Of a stretch of 64,000 bases of DNA, positions 34,800-44,277 are shown one piece after another; positions within the stretch are counted from its first letter, which is position 1; each line of letters starts with the position of its first letter. The stretch spans positions 62,001 through 126,000 of the forward strand of contig NZ_JARXOW010000001.1 of NCBI RefSeq assembly GCF_030182585.1, written 5' to 3'. The DNA comes from Pedobacter faecalis (GTDB lineage Bacteria; Bacteroidota; Bacteroidia; Sphingobacteriales; Sphingobacteriaceae). Below the pieces are notes generated by a model. It was not told the DNA's origin and made no database searches. It saw only the letters and a program-made list of their open reading frames with translations. The position numbers and the translations under genes were made by a program.

Positions 34800-35285
34800 T
34801 TAGCGCCTTTCCAAAGTGGAAAATGTGAAGGCCACACTGTGCCTGTCATCTGCCTCATGACGCTGTGATTCTGTTTCTTTCCAGAGCGTCTCGTTTAGCT
34901 CGGGGAAGAAGGCATCAGCATCATAAGTCTCATGCACAGTGGTCAGATAAATCCGGTCGGTACGCTGAAGCGCGAGCTTATAGATCTCCGCCCCCCCGAT
35001 AATAAATACCTCAGTTTCATGTCTGCAAAGTTCAAGGGCGGCGTCCAGACTGCTTACCACCTCAGCACCTTCTATTTCCAGATCCGTTCTACGCGTAATC
35101 ACAATATTACGGCGGTTGGGCAGGGGCTTACCTACCGAATCATAGGTCTTACGGCCCATAATAACCGTATGTCCGCTGGTAATCTTTTTAAAGTGTTTCA
35201 GGTCCTTAGGCAGGTGCCACAGCAACTGATTATCTTTACCTATAGCCCGGTTTTCGGAAATGGCAACAACGGCAGAAACGATCAT
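34800..35285 (-). CDS. folA: Dihydrofolate reductase
   Basis: Reduces dihydrofolate to tetrahydrofolate with NADPH, recycling the dihydrofolate made by ThyA. It has 161 residues. The catalytic acid lies in [12 protein letters not shown] after GKDNQLLW; the cofactor site has [20 protein letters not shown] and the later [13 protein letters not shown]. Its ATG overlaps the thyA stop by four bases (ATGA), so the two enzymes of the thymidylate cycle are translationally coupled. Confidence 0.96.
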   Translation of the reverse strand: MIVSAVVAISENRAIGKDNQLLWHLPKDLKHFKKITSGHTVIMGRKTYDSVGKPLPNRRNIVITRRTDLEIEGAEVVSSLDAALELCRHETEVFIIGGAEIYKLALQRTDRIYLTTVHETYDADAFFPELNETLWKETESQRHEADDRHSVAFTFSTLERR

Positions 35286-36076
35286 ACAGCAACTACCCCC
35301 TTAATATGCGGATGAGCTTCATAGTTTTTCAACGTGAAGTCCTCATACTTAAAGGCGAAAATATCCTTCACCTCCGGATTAATCTCCATCACAGGTAGTT
35401 TGTGCGGCGTGCGGCTTAGCTGCAGTTTGGCCTGTTCAATATGATTATTGTATAAGTGCGCGTCGCCAAGCGTGTGGATAAAATCACCATACTGCAGGCC
35501 GCATACCTGTGCAACCATCATGGTCAGCAGGGCATAGGAAGCAATGTTAAATGGTACACCCAGGAAAATATCCGCACTGCGCTGATACAACTGGCAGCTC
35601 AACCGGCCCTCTGCTACGTAGAACTGGAAAAAGGCGTGACAAGGCGGAAGCGCCATGTTTTCTACCTCAGCCACGTTCCAGGCCGACACAATAATGCGAC
35701 GCGAGTCCGGATTATTTTTAATCGTTTGTATGATCTGGGAGATCTGATCTATATGTCCGCCATCGGGTTTAGGCCAGGAACGCCATTGTGAACCATAAAC
35801 CGGGCCCAGATTGCCGTCCGCATCCGCCCATTCATCCCAAATCCTTACACCGTTATCTTTCAGGTATTTAATATTGGTATCACCACTTAAAAACCAGATC
35901 AACTCATGAATGATCGATTTCAGGTGAAGCTTTTTAGTAGTCACCATCGGGAAACCCTCTTGCAGGTTAAACCGCATCTGGTAGCCGAAAACACTGATCG
36001 TTCCCGTTCCTGTTCTATCATGCTTCTGTGTGCCGTTCTCCAGCACATGCTGCATCAAATCTAAATATTGTTTCAT
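35282..36076 (-). CDS. thyA: Thymidylate synthase
   Basis: Methylates dUMP to dTMP with methylenetetrahydrofolate. It has 264 residues, the E. coli ThyA length. It starts [15 protein letters not shown], the catalytic cysteine is in [14 protein letters not shown], and the nucleotide site has [19 protein letters not shown]. Upstream of folA in a two-gene operon. No promoter match was obvious in the 42 bases before the start, and the gamma-glutamyltransferase gene lies just upstream on the same strand, so readthrough is possible. Confidence 0.97.
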   Translation of the reverse strand: MKQYLDLMQHVLENGTQKHDRTGTGTISVFGYQMRFNLQEGFPMVTTKKLHLKSIIHELIWFLSGDTNIKYLKDNGVRIWDEWADADGNLGPVYGSQWRSWPKPDGGHIDQISQIIQTIKNNPDSRRIIVSAWNVAEVENMALPPCHAFFQFYVAEGRLSCQLYQRSADIFLGVPFNIASYALLTMMVAQVCGLQYGDFIHTLGDAHLYNNHIEQAKLQLSRTPHKLPVMEINPEVKDIFAFKYEDFTLKNYEAHPHIKGVVAV

Positions 36077-36118
36077 GATATTATCAACTGCTTGCGAATA
36101 TAATTAAAACCCGGGCAA

Positions 36119-38005
36119 TTACCAGCCTATCCCATAGTCTTCCCCATGATTGCTGGAACCGCCCCACAAACTGCCATGCTTCCAGTCAAAATAAATCGCG
36201 TTTATCGGCCCGCTTGTCCGGTCGTCAAAGCTCAATACGTATCCCATCTTTTTCAGTTCCTCCCTGATCTTCTCCGGCGTAGCGTCATGCAGCAGCAACT
36301 GACCAGGCTTTGGTGCCCTGTCAGACGTCCGGGTGCCGCCCAGCGATAGCCACAACTGGTTGGTGTTGATATTGGGCGCCTCAGCAGCCTGTTGCACGTT
36401 CATGCCAAACTCAGCGATATTTAAAAAGCACTGCAAAAGGTTCTGATCCTGCGTATCGCCCCCCTGCACGGCGGCCGACAAAAAAGGCTTGCCGTCTTTC
36501 ATGGCCAGCATGGGCGATAGAGTTACACGCGGACGTTTGCCCGGCTCAACAACATTAAAAGGGTTAAGCGAAGCATCCAGCACAAAGCTCTGCATACGCT
36601 GACTCATACCGATACCCGTATTGCCCGAAATGCAGGCCGGCAGCCAGCCGCCGCTGGGTGTTATAGATACTACCCAACCGTCTTTGTCGGCCGCTTCAAC
36701 GGAGGTCGTGCCCCGCCACAGCCTATCCTCATAGGTTTCCCGATCCGTATTGTTTCCCATATCATGTTTAGGCGCAAAATTCCTTTTTGTAGTATCCATT
36801 TCATAGCCGCGCGACCGAAGCAAATTGAGATAAGGATTCTTCTTTCCTTCAAAAGGGTAGGGATCGCCCGGACCAATCTTAGGGTCATTCCTTTCGCTTC
36901 GTATCAGGCCTGCGCGTTGCCGGGCATATTCCTTGCTTAGCAGTCCGATAATAGGTTCGGCGGGCGACTTATACGGATCACCATAATAGAAATCCCGGTC
37001 GGCAAACGCCAGGTTCATCGCCTGGTATAACGTATGAATGTACTCAGGGCTATTATAACCCATTTTTTTCAGGTCAAAATTCTCCAATATGTTTAAAGCC
37101 TGCAGCATCACCGGCCCCTGCGTCCAGGATTGCAGCTTATACACCTCAATGCCTTTGTAATTTGTTTTCAAGGGTTCCTCTTCCAGAGGTTTCCATCTGG
37201 CAAGATCCTCCATCGTGATCAAACCACCCTGTTCCTGGCAGCCGCGAACAAATTCACGGGCAATATCGCCCTTATAGAACCGGTCGTACGCCGCCATCAG
37301 CGCATCTTTCCTGTTCTTACCTTTCTTTAAGGCTTCGTCCTCAGCCTCCACAAGCTTGCTCAGTGTGTTCAGCAAGTCCTGTTGCACAAAAATTTCTCCA
37401 GCTTCAGGTGCCTCACGCTTCGCTCCCGCATGAGGAAGCAAAACCTTCTTGCTGTAAGGCCATTGTTTGATCTGAGATTTATATCTTTCCATGATATTGG
37501 CCGCCTGAGCCTCTATCGGATAGCCCGCCGCCATTTCCATAGCTGGTTTAAGTACCTGCTTCAAACTCATGGTACCATAATTGGCCAGCATGAAGATCAA
37601 TCCCCCCGGCGTTCCAGGAGTCGTGGCTGCCAGCGGACCGTACTCTGGCGGAAAATCAAAGCCCTTGCGCTTAAAAAAGTCTGCCGTAGCGCCAGTTGGC
37701 GCCACACCCATCGCGTTAATGGCAATAACCTTACCCGTCTTCGGGTTATAAATAAGAATCTGGCTTTCACCGCCCCAGCTCAGCGTATCCCACATGGTAC
37801 AGGTGGCAGCAAGCATGGCGCAGGACGCATCAACAGCATTCCCGCCCTGTTGAAATATCATTGCCCCGGCAGTGGCAGCCAACGGCTTTCCGGTTATAGC
37901 CATCCAGTTTTTTCCGTGGATAACCGGTTTTTGTGTCTGGCGGGCCGCAACGCTTATGGTGCAGAGCAGGACTGCCGGGATCAGTAAGGTAGAGATATAT
38001 TTCAT
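36119..38005 (-). CDS. Gamma-glutamyltransferase family protein
   Basis: A secreted Ntn hydrolase of 628 residues with an N-terminal signal peptide (about 1-21, ending VAAR). The pattern is HGKNWMAITGKPLAATAGAM at the front, and the autoprocessing nucleophile is in WRGTTSVEAADKDG, where the second Thr is the expected cleavage site. This is followed by SITPSGGW and the family segment SPMLAMKDGKPFLS. The enzyme splits gamma-glutamyl bonds, as in glutathione, in the periplasm. The N-terminal chain is longer than in E. coli Ggt, in line with a Bacteroidota subgroup. It is divergent from the DUF2784 gene across 49 bases. Confidence 0.9.
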   Translation of the reverse strand: MKYISTLLIPAVLLCTISVAARQTQKPVIHGKNWMAITGKPLAATAGAMIFQQGGNAVDASCAMLAATCTMWDTLSWGGESQILIYNPKTGKVIAINAMGVAPTGATADFFKRKGFDFPPEYGPLAATTPGTPGGLIFMLANYGTMSLKQVLKPAMEMAAGYPIEAQAANIMERYKSQIKQWPYSKKVLLPHAGAKREAPEAGEIFVQQDLLNTLSKLVEAEDEALKKGKNRKDALMAAYDRFYKGDIAREFVRGCQEQGGLITMEDLARWKPLEEEPLKTNYKGIEVYKLQSWTQGPVMLQALNILENFDLKKMGYNSPEYIHTLYQAMNLAFADRDFYYGDPYKSPAEPIIGLLSKEYARQRAGLIRSERNDPKIGPGDPYPFEGKKNPYLNLLRSRGYEMDTTKRNFAPKHDMGNNTDRETYEDRLWRGTTSVEAADKDGWVVSITPSGGWLPACISGNTGIGMSQRMQSFVLDASLNPFNVVEPGKRPRVTLSPMLAMKDGKPFLSAAVQGGDTQDQNLLQCFLNIAEFGMNVQQAAEAPNINTNQLWLSLGGTRTSDRAPKPGQLLLHDATPEKIREELKKMGYVLSFDDRTSGPINAIYFDWKHGSLWGGSSNHGEDYGIGW

Positions 38006-38054
38006 TGGACGAATCAGAGACTCTAAGATACCAAAAAAAGCCTACTTTTATATC

Positions 38055-38429
38055 ATGATACTCGACACGCTGCTTACCCTGAGCCACCTGCTTGTTATCG
38101 GTTTCAACCTTTTGGGCTGGATCTGGCCGGCAACCAGAAAGGCACACTTCATCGTCGTATGTGCAACCGCCGCATGCTGGTTGCTGCTCGGAATCTGGTA
38201 TGGCATAGGTTATTGTCCGCTTACCGACTGGCAGTGGACCTTGAAAGAACGTATGGGCGAGACTGATCTTCCCGCCTCGTTCATCAAGTACTTTGCCGAT
38301 AAAGTAAGCGGCCGCGACATCCCGGCTGTTTTGGTCGACTGGCTAACCGCCCTGTGCTTTGCCGCTGCAGCAGTACTATCCGTTTACCTTAATTTTTTCA
38401 GGAGACGACAAATACCTGTTAAACACTAA
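38055..38429 (+). CDS. DUF2784 membrane protein
   Basis: A 124-residue integral membrane protein with about three helices (LLTLSHLLVIGFNLLGW; FIVVCATAACWLLLGIW; a third near the C-terminus, ALCFAAAAVLSVYL). The CPLTDWQWTLKERMG segment with the Cys and Trp is the DUF2784 signature. ATG 38055 is chosen because upstream in-frame codons run through the opposing gene. The family has no known function. Its 3' end overlaps the LysR gene by 11 bases on the opposite strand. Confidence 0.87.
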   Translation: MILDTLLTLSHLLVIGFNLLGWIWPATRKAHFIVVCATAACWLLLGIWYGIGYCPLTDWQWTLKERMGETDLPASFIKYFADKVSGRDIPAVLVDWLTALCFAAAAVLSVYLNFFRRRQIPVKH

Positions 38430-39318
38430 AACTCTCTGCCACTGCCGTTGCGTAGTAACCAACAAACCACTTTAATGCCGCACTTTGGTTTGTGGCCTTA
38501 AAAGCCAGCACCACCTCCGTGTTCACAGGGATATCCGGCAGACCAACAAAGGAAACATCCAAATGTGCATACTGATCTCTTAGCGATGATGGTAGTATCG
38601 ATACTCCCAGTCCTGCTTCTACCAACTGAAGGATAGAATGCACATTATTAGCTTCGTGCATAATCTCCGGTTTAAAGCCCATGCGCTCGCATATTTCGGT
38701 TAATTTATCGCTGTAATGCGGCGCGAAATCCTTGTTAAAGAAAATAAACGGACTTGCCCGAAGAAGCGATATAAGTTCTTCCGAAGACGCGGTTGCGGTC
38801 TTCCCGCCGGGTAAAACAATAACAAAGGGATCAAAAAACATCGTTTGCACCTTAAGCGCTTTGGAGTGAACGGGAGCACGCAGTATACCAACGTCAAGTT
38901 CGCCTTCTTCAAGTGCCTTGATCTGCGATAGGGTGGGTATTTCGTACAAACTGGTTTTAACGTAAGGAAAGGCTGCACCCATCTCTTTTAGCGCCTCAGC
39001 GAGTTGTGTTTGATACACCGAACTGATGTAGCCGATTTTAAGTGTGCCGCTCTCGTTCAAATGGATTTGTCGCACCGAATTTTTTACCTCCTCCAACCTG
39101 CTGAAAAGATTGTCGACCTCCGTTTTCAGATACGCTCCCGCGTCAGTTAACGCTACGCGTTTATTGCTTCTGGTGAACAGCGTGGCGCCCAGTTCTTCTT
39201 CAAGCTCTCTGATCTGTCTGCTTAAGGGCGGTTGCGAGATAAAGAGCTTTTTGGCTGCATTTCCAAAATGAAGCAGGTCGGCCAGCGTTTTAAAATAGCG
39301 GAGGTGTCTAAGTTCCAT
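38419..39318 (-). CDS. LysR family transcriptional regulator
   Basis: A 299-residue LTTR: winged helix at 1-60 (MELRHLRYFKTLADLLHFGN, KLFISQPPLSRQIRELEEELG) and a type 2 periplasmic-binding effector domain at about 90-295. It is divergent from a methyltransferase gene across an 80-base gap that holds a perfect 8-bp dyad at 39348-39366, the probable operator. LTTRs usually control the divergent unit, so the methyltransferase and the dienelactone hydrolase next to it are the likely targets. The ligand is unknown. Confidence 0.93.
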   Translation of the reverse strand: MELRHLRYFKTLADLLHFGNAAKKLFISQPPLSRQIRELEEELGATLFTRSNKRVALTDAGAYLKTEVDNLFSRLEEVKNSVRQIHLNESGTLKIGYISSVYQTQLAEALKEMGAAFPYVKTSLYEIPTLSQIKALEEGELDVGILRAPVHSKALKVQTMFFDPFVIVLPGGKTATASSEELISLLRASPFIFFNKDFAPHYSDKLTEICERMGFKPEIMHEANNVHSILQLVEAGLGVSILPSSLRDQYAHLDVSFVGLPDIPVNTEVVLAFKATNQSAALKWFVGYYATAVAESFSV

Positions 39319-39347
39319 ACCTTAAAAGTATCGATAGTTGATAAAAA

Positions 39348-39366
39348 TGATATTTTCCAAATATCA
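39348..39366. promoter_or_regulatory. Probable LysR operator
   Basis: TGATATTT-TCC-AAATATCA is a perfect inverted repeat with 8-bp arms and a 3-base centre; inside it is a T-N11-A core, the common LTTR box. It sits between the divergent LysR and methyltransferase genes, just upstream of a -7-like element. Confidence 0.65.
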
Positions 39367-39376
39367 ATAATGACGC

Positions 39377-39384
39377 TAGTTTTA
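39377..39384 (+). promoter_or_regulatory. Possible -7 element of the methyltransferase gene
   Basis: TAGTTTTA differs from TAnnTTTG only in the last base and lies 14 bases before ATG 39399, directly downstream of the dyad. A bound LysR dimer there could activate or block RNA polymerase. Confidence 0.35.
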
Positions 39385-39398
39385 GCAAAAAAAAGAAA

Positions 39399-40121
39399 AT
39401 GCAGAAAGATTATTCAAAGAAGTCTACCACCGACGAGATCAGGGCAAGGTTCGACGCTGATGTGGAGCGGTTTTCAGATCTAGAGGGCGGTCAGGCCACG
39501 ATGCTCGATGCCGCCTTAACTATGGACTTATGTACAGAGGCAGCATTATGCACAAACCCCGAAGCCAGGGAACTACTGGATATCGGTTGTGGCGCCGGCA
39601 ATTACACCCTGAAAATGCTCAGCAAAGTCCCCGGTTTGAACTGTACGCTTAACGACCTGAGTATGCCTATGCTCCACCGGGCCCGCGAAAGGGTGGCGGC
39701 GCAGACCACCGGAAAAGTCACCTGCATACAGGACGATATGCGGAATCTGGATATGCCCAATGATCACTACGACATTGTGCTTGCCTCGGCAACCTTTCAT
39801 CACCTGCGCGATGATGCCGATTGGGAAAATGTTTTCAAGAAGGTACACCGCGCACTAAAGCCAGGTGGAAGCCTGTGGATCTCCGATATTATTACCCACG
39901 ATACGCCAGCATTGGCAGATCTGTTTGAAAAGAGATTTGCCAACTACCTTGAATCCTTAGGCGGCGCGGAGTATCGCGATAAGGTGATTGCCTATGTTGA
40001 TTATGAAGACACCCCGCGCTCACTGAACTATCAGCTTGAGCTTATGCGCAGTGTAGGCTTCCGTCATGTGGAGACTCTACATAAGAACAGCTACGTCGCC
40101 GCTTTCGGCGGAATAAAATAA
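39399..40121 (+). CDS. Class I SAM-dependent methyltransferase
   Basis: A 240-residue Rossmann methyltransferase. SAM-binding motif LLDIGCGAGNYTLKML, then the acidic loop and IVLASATFHHLRDDADW. Its substrate is unknown; the helical N-terminus (KKSTTDEIRARFDADVERFS) is shared with methyltransferases acting on small molecules. It is followed after 32 bases by the secreted dienelactone hydrolase gene and is likely under control of the divergent LysR protein. The first codon is ATG after an A-rich stretch (AAAAAAAAGAAA), common for Bacteroidota starts. Confidence 0.88.
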   Translation: MQKDYSKKSTTDEIRARFDADVERFSDLEGGQATMLDAALTMDLCTEAALCTNPEARELLDIGCGAGNYTLKMLSKVPGLNCTLNDLSMPMLHRARERVAAQTTGKVTCIQDDMRNLDMPNDHYDIVLASATFHHLRDDADWENVFKKVHRALKPGGSLWISDIITHDTPALADLFEKRFANYLESLGGAEYRDKVIAYVDYEDTPRSLNYQLELMRSVGFRHVETLHKNSYVAAFGGIK

Positions 40122-40153
40122 TTGCTAAATTGACACCACCAAAAAGATACCTT

Positions 40154-40897
40154 ATGAAACACCTCATCCTTACGACAATCATGCTGAGTGCAGGTCTGGC
40201 GGCAGTTGCGCAGAACCTTAAAACTGTAAATTATAGCGATGGTTCACAGAAACTCAAGGGTCTTGTAACCCCCAATGCTGGCAAGAAGCTGCCGGGTGTA
40301 CTTATCCTGCCGGCCTGGAAGGGCATCGACCAGGAAGCTAAAACGGCGGCGCTCGATCTGGAAAAGCAAGGCTATATTGCCCTCATAGCAGATATTTATG
40401 GTGAGGGGAATGTTCCGGCCGACAATCCGGCTGCGGGTAAACTGGCAGGACAGTACAAACAGGACTATAAAGCTTACCAGCGCAGGATCAGCGTAGCGCT
40501 TGATGAGCTGAAAAAGCAGGGAGCGATGCCTGAAAAGCTGGCGGTAATAGGTTACTGCTTTGGCGGTACAGGTGCTTTAGAGGCCGCAAGAGCTGGTTTG
40601 CCGCTGCAAGGCGTAGTCTGTATACATGGCGGACTGGCGAAGGCGGCCGACCGCCCCAATGTGCCATTGAACACACGAATACTCGTGGAGCACCCGGCCG
40701 ACGATGCTGGTGTAAAACCTGAAGATTTAACCGCGCTGATGAAGGAGATGCGTGAAGGAAAAAACGACTGGCAGATCATCACTTACGCGGATAGCAAGCA
40801 TACTTTCACCAATCCTGAGTCGGCCGATTATAATCCGGTAATGGCGAAACGCGCCTGGCAGCACACGCTGTTTTTCCTTAAGGAGGTGCTGAATTAA
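40154..40897 (+). CDS. Dienelactone hydrolase family protein, secreted
   Basis: A 247-residue alpha/beta hydrolase with a signal peptide (MKHLILTTIMLSAGLAAVAQ). The catalytic cysteine sits in VIGYCFGGTGALE, the acid in HPADDAG and the histidine in DSKHTFTNP, the Cys-Asp-His triad of dienelactone hydrolases. ATG 40154 is the likely start because it opens the signal peptide; an in-frame ATG at 40130 precedes it. It follows the methyltransferase gene and may be in its operon. The natural substrate is unknown. The stop codon overlaps that of the opposing SMUG2-like gene in TTAA. Confidence 0.9.
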   Translation: MKHLILTTIMLSAGLAAVAQNLKTVNYSDGSQKLKGLVTPNAGKKLPGVLILPAWKGIDQEAKTAALDLEKQGYIALIADIYGEGNVPADNPAAGKLAGQYKQDYKAYQRRISVALDELKKQGAMPEKLAVIGYCFGGTGALEAARAGLPLQGVVCIHGGLAKAADRPNVPLNTRILVEHPADDAGVKPEDLTALMKEMREGKNDWQIITYADSKHTFTNPESADYNPVMAKRAWQHTLFFLKEVLN

Positions 40898-41595
40898 AAG
40901 GCGGCCATTCCCTTTGTAAACTCAAGCAGGTATTTATCGATATACAACTGCTGGTCTTTCAATTTGTATTGCTGTATAAAACGGGGATGCTCGAGCACAA
41001 CGAGCTCCCCGAAAAGCTTCTCCGTTCTGTTTAACCTGTCTAAAAACGCGGCATTCTTTTTTCCAAGTACAAAGACACGGGATGTGTCGAGGCCCAGACT
41101 GATGTGTTCTCTCAATGCAGAGATCATAAAATCTCTGACCATTTCAAATAGCCTCAGGTCGTCGTAATAGTTCGCGTTCAGCCATTTGCCTCCGGGTGTT
41201 TGCCTGATGATGGCTAGCGGGAAGGGCGAATTGATATAGAAGTCCCTGTAAAAAGCCGCCGGTCCGCCATAAGCCGCAATCATTTCATACATAAACACAG
41301 AAGATATTTCATGCGTGTATGCAGAATGCATTTTTATGCCGCATACCGCCTCAAGGCGCTTCGTGTCTGTAAAGGGTACGCCCGTTACTCCTGCGCCATG
41401 CCGACTTGGATTTATGCCTATGATAAACCTGCGCTTTTCCGTGTCGTTATAGTACTTCTCGTAAAACTGCTGCATCACAGAAATCGTTTCCGGATTATCC
41501 ATATAAGGATTCAGCACCTGAAAGCCATCAGGCAGGCTGCCTGTATATTGCAAATTCCGGTTAAACGCTATGATTTTATCTGACAGTACTATCAC
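40894..41595 (-). CDS. SMUG2-type uracil-DNA glycosylase family protein (DUF4918)
   Basis: A 233-residue protein of the uracil-DNA glycosylase superfamily. Motif 1 reads IGINPSRHGAGVTGVPFTD and motif 2 reads LEHPRFIQQYK, the features of the SMUG2 subfamily that was characterised from Pedobacter heparinus. It would remove uracil, and perhaps other deaminated bases, from DNA. It follows the START-domain gene after four bases on the same strand, so they may be co-transcribed. Confidence in the superfamily is high; the exact substrate range is inferred. Confidence 0.87.
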   Translation of the reverse strand: MIVLSDKIIAFNRNLQYTGSLPDGFQVLNPYMDNPETISVMQQFYEKYYNDTEKRRFIIGINPSRHGAGVTGVPFTDTKRLEAVCGIKMHSAYTHEISSVFMYEMIAAYGGPAAFYRDFYINSPFPLAIIRQTPGGKWLNANYYDDLRLFEMVRDFMISALREHISLGLDTSRVFVLGKKNAAFLDRLNRTEKLFGELVVLEHPRFIQQYKLKDQQLYIDKYLLEFTKGMAAF

Positions 41596-41599
41596 GTCA

Positions 41600-42049
41600 C
41601 TAACCCGGGTACTTGTCGGCTATCAGATTCAAATTGATTCCATGCTCCAGGTAAGCTTTTAGCCCATCCAACACGGTTGTAAACCCACCGGTCGAGTCTT
41701 TAATCTCCCTCAAAAGGTCATCGCCCTGCTGCGGAAAACCATAGTTCCTGATGACTACATACGTCTTGTCCTCGCCCATCTTCTGGAAATTAAACTCCAC
41801 GGTAGTTGCCGGGTCGCCCCATTCGATCTGGATAAGCTTATCCGCAACAATGTCGCGTACAACCACCTCAGCCGAAACATCATACATCTCCCAGGTCCAG
41901 GTTACGGTTGCGCCTTTTTCCAGTCTACCGCTGCCTTTGGTAAACCAGAAATGCTTTGTTTGGTCCGGATCGCAAAATGCGTTGAACACTTCGGCGGCTG
42001 GTTTTCTGATCAGCATCTGTGCTTCTACAAAATTTTGGTTCTGTTCCAT
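41600..42049 (-). CDS. SRPBCC (AHSA1-like START) domain protein
   Basis: A 149-residue single-domain protein with the helix-grip fold. The conserved parts are EAQMLIRKPAAEVFNAFCDP at the start, KHFWFTKGSGRLEKG, and the final amphipathic helix with GGFTTVLDGLKAYLEHG. Such proteins bind hydrophobic ligands or act as Aha1-like cochaperones; nothing here decides. It is just upstream of the SMUG2-like gene, four bases apart. Confidence 0.88.
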   Translation of the reverse strand: MEQNQNFVEAQMLIRKPAAEVFNAFCDPDQTKHFWFTKGSGRLEKGATVTWTWEMYDVSAEVVVRDIVADKLIQIEWGDPATTVEFNFQKMGEDKTYVVIRNYGFPQQGDDLLREIKDSTGGFTTVLDGLKAYLEHGINLNLIADKYPG

Positions 42050-42083
42050 AAGCTAACCTTATTAAATGGCTGAATTTAGTTAT

Positions 42084-43628
42084 TTATATCGTGTTTGGCG
42101 TATAAACTTTCACTACACCATCATTTTCGCTGCTCACCACCAGCAGGCTTTTTTTGGTCGGACTGTCTTTAGCCGGAATGAATAGCACGCCCTCGGGAGC
42201 ATCGCCGCATTTCAACATTTGAAGAAATACCGGGCTTACCGGGTTGGTTACGTCATAAACTGCTACGGCGTCTACCCTCTCCAAGCCTACAAAGGCGACT
42301 TTTGTACGGCCAACGGTTCCTGTAGTGATACCTTCCGGCTCTACACTTTTGTCATCACTGCGGCCATCGTCATAAATTCCTGCCTCAACGGCTTCTTTAT
42401 CCAGCTCATTCTTGCTGTCAAAAACCAGTGTGCCATTGCTTCCGTTCCATACGCTAAATGAACGTGCACCCAAAGAATACAATTCATCCAGGTCACCGTC
42501 GCCATCGGTATCTCCGAGGGTAGTGGTAATGTTCAGTCTGCCCAGTTTACCGTCCTTTTTCAGCTCAGCTGCATTCGGAAATTTGGTGGCATCCAGAATA
42601 ACAGTCTTATCTTTTACGCGCTTCACTTCTGCAAAGGTATCGTACTCACGGGCATCGCCTTCATTGGCGGTAAAGAGATAGGGAGTACCGTTGCTTTCCA
42701 TTACCGCAACCGCATCCGGCATATAAACACCTTTTACCGGCCATTTAGCTGCGGCATAAGCTTTGTCATCGTCGGTGGGGTCTATTTCGTTGCCGTCGGT
42801 ATTGTAGTCTTTGAAGCCTAGCGGAAAAATATTGCCGATGGTTTTTGAAGGTATGTCAATTTTAGCGATACCGTTGTTTTCCTGTAAAGTTACCCATGCG
42901 GTTTTCGAATCGGCTGAAATGGTCACGTATTCCGGTTCGATGTCTTTCACAAAGGTTGCGCTCGGGCCAAAAACGCGAAAACCCTTCTGCATCAGTGCAT
43001 TTTGCTGCCCGGCCATCGACGAAAAGTTTAGCGTGGTAACCGCATAGTTTTCAGCTACCGAGATTATGGAAACCGTCCCTTCCGGATCAGTGGTATAGCT
43101 TGCATTGGGCTCACCCTCATTGGCTGTCATAATGTATTTTCCGTCGGGCGAAAAAGTCACCATATCTGGCAAAGCACCAACATTGATCTGACTGATCACG
43201 CTATGGTCGCCAGTTTTAAATACGACAACCTTGCCATTTGATGTTTTGTCGGTTGCTTGTATCGCCGCGGCCAGTTTGCCGGAATGTACAGAGAGACTGT
43301 TTACCACACCACCAAACGGCTGCACGCTGATGTTGCCGATAATGGTCATTTTTGATGGGTCTTTAAAATCAATCACCTCGATGCGGTTAACTGCAGCAGC
43401 AGTACCCTCACCTTCATTTTTTACGACAAATAGTTTTTTTGTGTCCGGATCATAAGCTGATATTTCAGCAGCACCTGTCTCACCGATATCAATAGTACCG
43501 ATCTCCGCAAATGTCTTCGCATCTTCGTTCACAAAAAAGTCAGGCTCGGGTAGAGGACCTTTATTGTCATTTTTTTTACAGCCCAGTGCCGCCGAAATCA
43601 TCAAAGCGAGAAGTAATCTTTTATGCAT
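42084..43628 (-). CDS. Choice-of-anchor I beta-propeller-like lipoprotein
   Basis: A 514-residue lipoprotein: signal with lipobox ALGC (Cys17), then a repeated beta architecture. Repeat cues are VVNSLSVHSGKLAAAIQATD, VTFSPDGKYIMTANEGEPNA, YLFTANEGDAREYDTFAEVK and SVEPEGITTGTVGRTKVAFV. This matches choice-of-anchor I family proteins, which are related to alkaline-phosphatase-associated and cell-surface glycoprotein domains. Acidic loops such as DTDGDGDLDEL look like calcium-binding sites. It is probably on the cell surface. Function unknown. The 141 bases upstream contain no gene. Confidence 0.82.
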   Translation of the reverse strand: MHKRLLLALMISAALGCKKNDNKGPLPEPDFFVNEDAKTFAEIGTIDIGETGAAEISAYDPDTKKLFVVKNEGEGTAAAVNRIEVIDFKDPSKMTIIGNISVQPFGGVVNSLSVHSGKLAAAIQATDKTSNGKVVVFKTGDHSVISQINVGALPDMVTFSPDGKYIMTANEGEPNASYTTDPEGTVSIISVAENYAVTTLNFSSMAGQQNALMQKGFRVFGPSATFVKDIEPEYVTISADSKTAWVTLQENNGIAKIDIPSKTIGNIFPLGFKDYNTDGNEIDPTDDDKAYAAAKWPVKGVYMPDAVAVMESNGTPYLFTANEGDAREYDTFAEVKRVKDKTVILDATKFPNAAELKKDGKLGRLNITTTLGDTDGDGDLDELYSLGARSFSVWNGSNGTLVFDSKNELDKEAVEAGIYDDGRSDDKSVEPEGITTGTVGRTKVAFVGLERVDAVAVYDVTNPVSPVFLQMLKCGDAPEGVLFIPAKDSPTKKSLLVVSSENDGVVKVYTPNTI

Positions 43629-43769
43629 ACAATTGTTTTTTGAGGCGAAAATAGACCCCCAATGTTAGCATAAGTTCAGTCTTGCGTTATGTTAGTGTTA
43701 AGCTAAGGTTGCAGACGAGCTACCACTTCCAGCTAAGGTGGTTCACATGGGGAATATTTTTTTGCGCTA

Positions 43770-44249
43770 TCAAGATGCTATTTCCTGATTCAGCGAAGGC
43801 GAGCCTTTAGTAAGTATTAAACTTGGTCCTGTACTTATCTTGATAAAAAAGTGACTTGCAATTTCAGTTACACCGATAATTTCAGATATTTTAATACAAC
43901 TCTCTCCAGTTTTGTCTTCAAATCTCAGTAGTTCATCTTCGATTTCGAGTTGAACCGATTCATTAAACGCACCTTTGTATGTGTCCTTTACGAACTTGGT
44001 ATAATGTTTTTTTAATCTCCATTTCAAATATTTATAATAAAAAAGTGCGACCACGATTACACAACATGTAGCGTAGTAGAATAGAAAGGTATCACGCTCA
44101 TAATAGCCAATAATTATAAAAAATATCCCCAGGGCGATTAATGAAAGGTAATTTCTTTTACGAGTTTTTATTTTTTCGGTATTTGTAGAGGCCCCATATA
44201 ATTGAAATGTAATGAAGTCGCCTTCTTTGAGCGTTATCGTGTGGGTCAT
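43770..44249 (-). CDS. YcxB-like membrane protein
   Basis: A 159-residue protein with two membrane helices in the middle (YLSLIALGIFFIIIGYY and FLFYYATCCVIVVALFYY) and a cytoplasmic C-terminal domain (about 95-155, SVQLEIEDELLRFEDKTGES) typical of YcxB-like proteins. ATG 44249 is preferred, since upstream in-frame codons lie inside the neighbouring gene. The end (LILTKGSPSLNQEIAS) is a little shorter than the usual domain, so a C-terminal trim is possible. The gene is richer in A and T than its neighbours. Function unknown. Confidence 0.7.
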   Translation of the reverse strand: MTHTITLKEGDFITFQLYGASTNTEKIKTRKRNYLSLIALGIFFIIIGYYERDTFLFYYATCCVIVVALFYYKYLKWRLKKHYTKFVKDTYKGAFNESVQLEIEDELLRFEDKTGESCIKISEIIGVTEIASHFFIKISTGPSLILTKGSPSLNQEIAS

Positions 44250-44277
44250 TTGATTCTGATTTCCGGGTGGATGGTTA

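Noticed and set aside
43629..43769. Possible regulatory repeats upstream of the choice-of-anchor I gene (TTAGCATAAGTT and TTATGTTAGTGTT)
   Set aside because: The similarity to phosphate-box sequences is weak and I could not support a defined repeat.
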